Shown in pieces: positions 28,001 to 28,286 of a DNA stretch of 28,286 nucleotides. Source of the stretch: Pseudozyma flocculosa PF-1 (taxonomy: Eukaryota; Basidiomycota; Ustilaginomycetes; Ustilaginales; Ustilaginaceae); the NCBI RefSeq assembly GCF_000417875.1, contig NW_006920894.1, positions 35,122-63,407 on the forward strand, in the 5' to 3' direction. Position 1 is the first letter of the stretch, and each line of letters begins with the position of its first letter. The notes beneath the pieces were generated by a model. The model saw only the letters and a list, made by a program, of their open reading frames with translations. It was not told where the DNA came from and ran no database searches. Both the position numbers and the translations under genes were made by a program.

Positions 28001-28286
28001 GTCGCCGCTCGCCTCGATCGGCGGTGGCAGGCCGAGGTTTGACGACGAGTCGACGTCGGCGTCGTCGGCCAAGCGGCGGCGGCTGCTCAACGACGCGCTG
28101 GCGGGCGACTTTAGCCGTGACAGCCCGCGGCGATCGGTGGCGAGCACTGCGTCGCCCCACGCCTCGCGGCGCACGGCCGATGTGCATGCATCGTCTCCCC
28201 GCGCCTCGACGCCGCCGCGCGCAGCACCCTCTGCGGCCGCAGCATCGGCGGTGGAGCCGTCGCCGGCCATGGTGTCGTCGATGTCG
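25092..28286 (+). CDS. CTF4: Replisome adaptor Ctf4/Mcl1 (AND-1/WDHD1), 3' truncated by the window
   Basis: Ctf4 links the CMG helicase to DNA polymerase alpha and other partners at the fork and supports sister-chromatid cohesion. Exon 1 is 25092-25192; exon 2 starts at 25307 and is still open at the right edge, giving 1,027 aa so far. Splicing joins ANV-D-RLYTAGDD. Residues 1 to about 345 form an N-terminal WD40 propeller (LLTGHSRGVRSAAWSP, SSSDGSARVWDL, YLAVGTSDGQVTVWDY). An acidic linker (about 371-425) includes the family text EDFVVDDDGY. The SepB/Mcl1-middle domain starts near residue 478 (RRYLSFNMVGMVTAVDQDTH, then RFTDHHGYSMASLG) and mediates trimerisation in yeast. A helical bundle near 840-890 (KALLQLIQLACKADR) follows, then a Ser/Pro-rich tail with KRRRL. 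The C terminus lies outside the window. Confidence 0.95.
25261..25275 (+). repeat. (CTGAC)3 tandem branch-point-like motif in CTF4 intron
   Basis: Three tandem CTGAC units lie 32-42 nt before the CTF4 intron acceptor, a suitable distance for the branch site. CTGAC fits the fungal CTRAY branch consensus, so any of the three could serve. Confidence 0.6.

Overview
The window looks like nuclear DNA of a very GC-rich fungus. Genes have short spliceosomal introns (about 90-190 nt, mostly GTGAGT donors, CTGAC-like branch motifs, CAG acceptors), and tRNA genes carry introns next to the anticodon. The conserved proteins are fungal: an ADH1-type alcohol dehydrogenase, an Erf4-family protein, a yeast-type amino acid permease and Ctf4/Mcl1. 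A large multi-KH protein resembling Ustilago maydis Khd4 points to a basidiomycete, most likely Ustilaginomycotina. That placement is inference; no rRNA or marker gene is present to settle it.

Layout, left to right: an intron-containing tRNA-Lys(CTT) (+); an amino acid permease (+, 2 exons); an intron-containing tRNA-Ile(AAT) (-); RNA polymerase subunit RPB5 (+, 4 exons); an Erf4/GOLGA7-family palmitoyltransferase subunit (+, 4 exons); an SRR1-like protein (+, 3 exons). Convergent to the last is a small cysteine-containing, probably GPI-anchored secreted protein (-, 2 exons). A 1.4-kb repeat-rich spacer follows, then a zinc alcohol dehydrogenase (-, 3 exons including a 6-nt micro-exon) with a TATA box. 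Next come a 1.4-kb spacer, the KH protein (-, broken by a 193-N assembly gap), and 3.4 kb without a convincing gene but dense in microsatellites. The window closes with TRAPPC13 (-), divergent from CTF4/mcl1 (+), which runs off the right edge.

The genes are mostly housekeeping (tRNA supply, transcription, lipid modification of proteins, vesicle tethering, replication, fermentation/alcohol metabolism, amino acid uptake) and do not form a pathway cluster. I found no mobile element, CRISPR array or obvious new multigene system. The items most worth a second look are the 6-nt ADH micro-exon, the unrecognised GPI-type secreted protein, the upstream TATA-like elements at both tRNA genes, the frame constraint on the assembly gap, and the greatly enlarged TRAPPC13.
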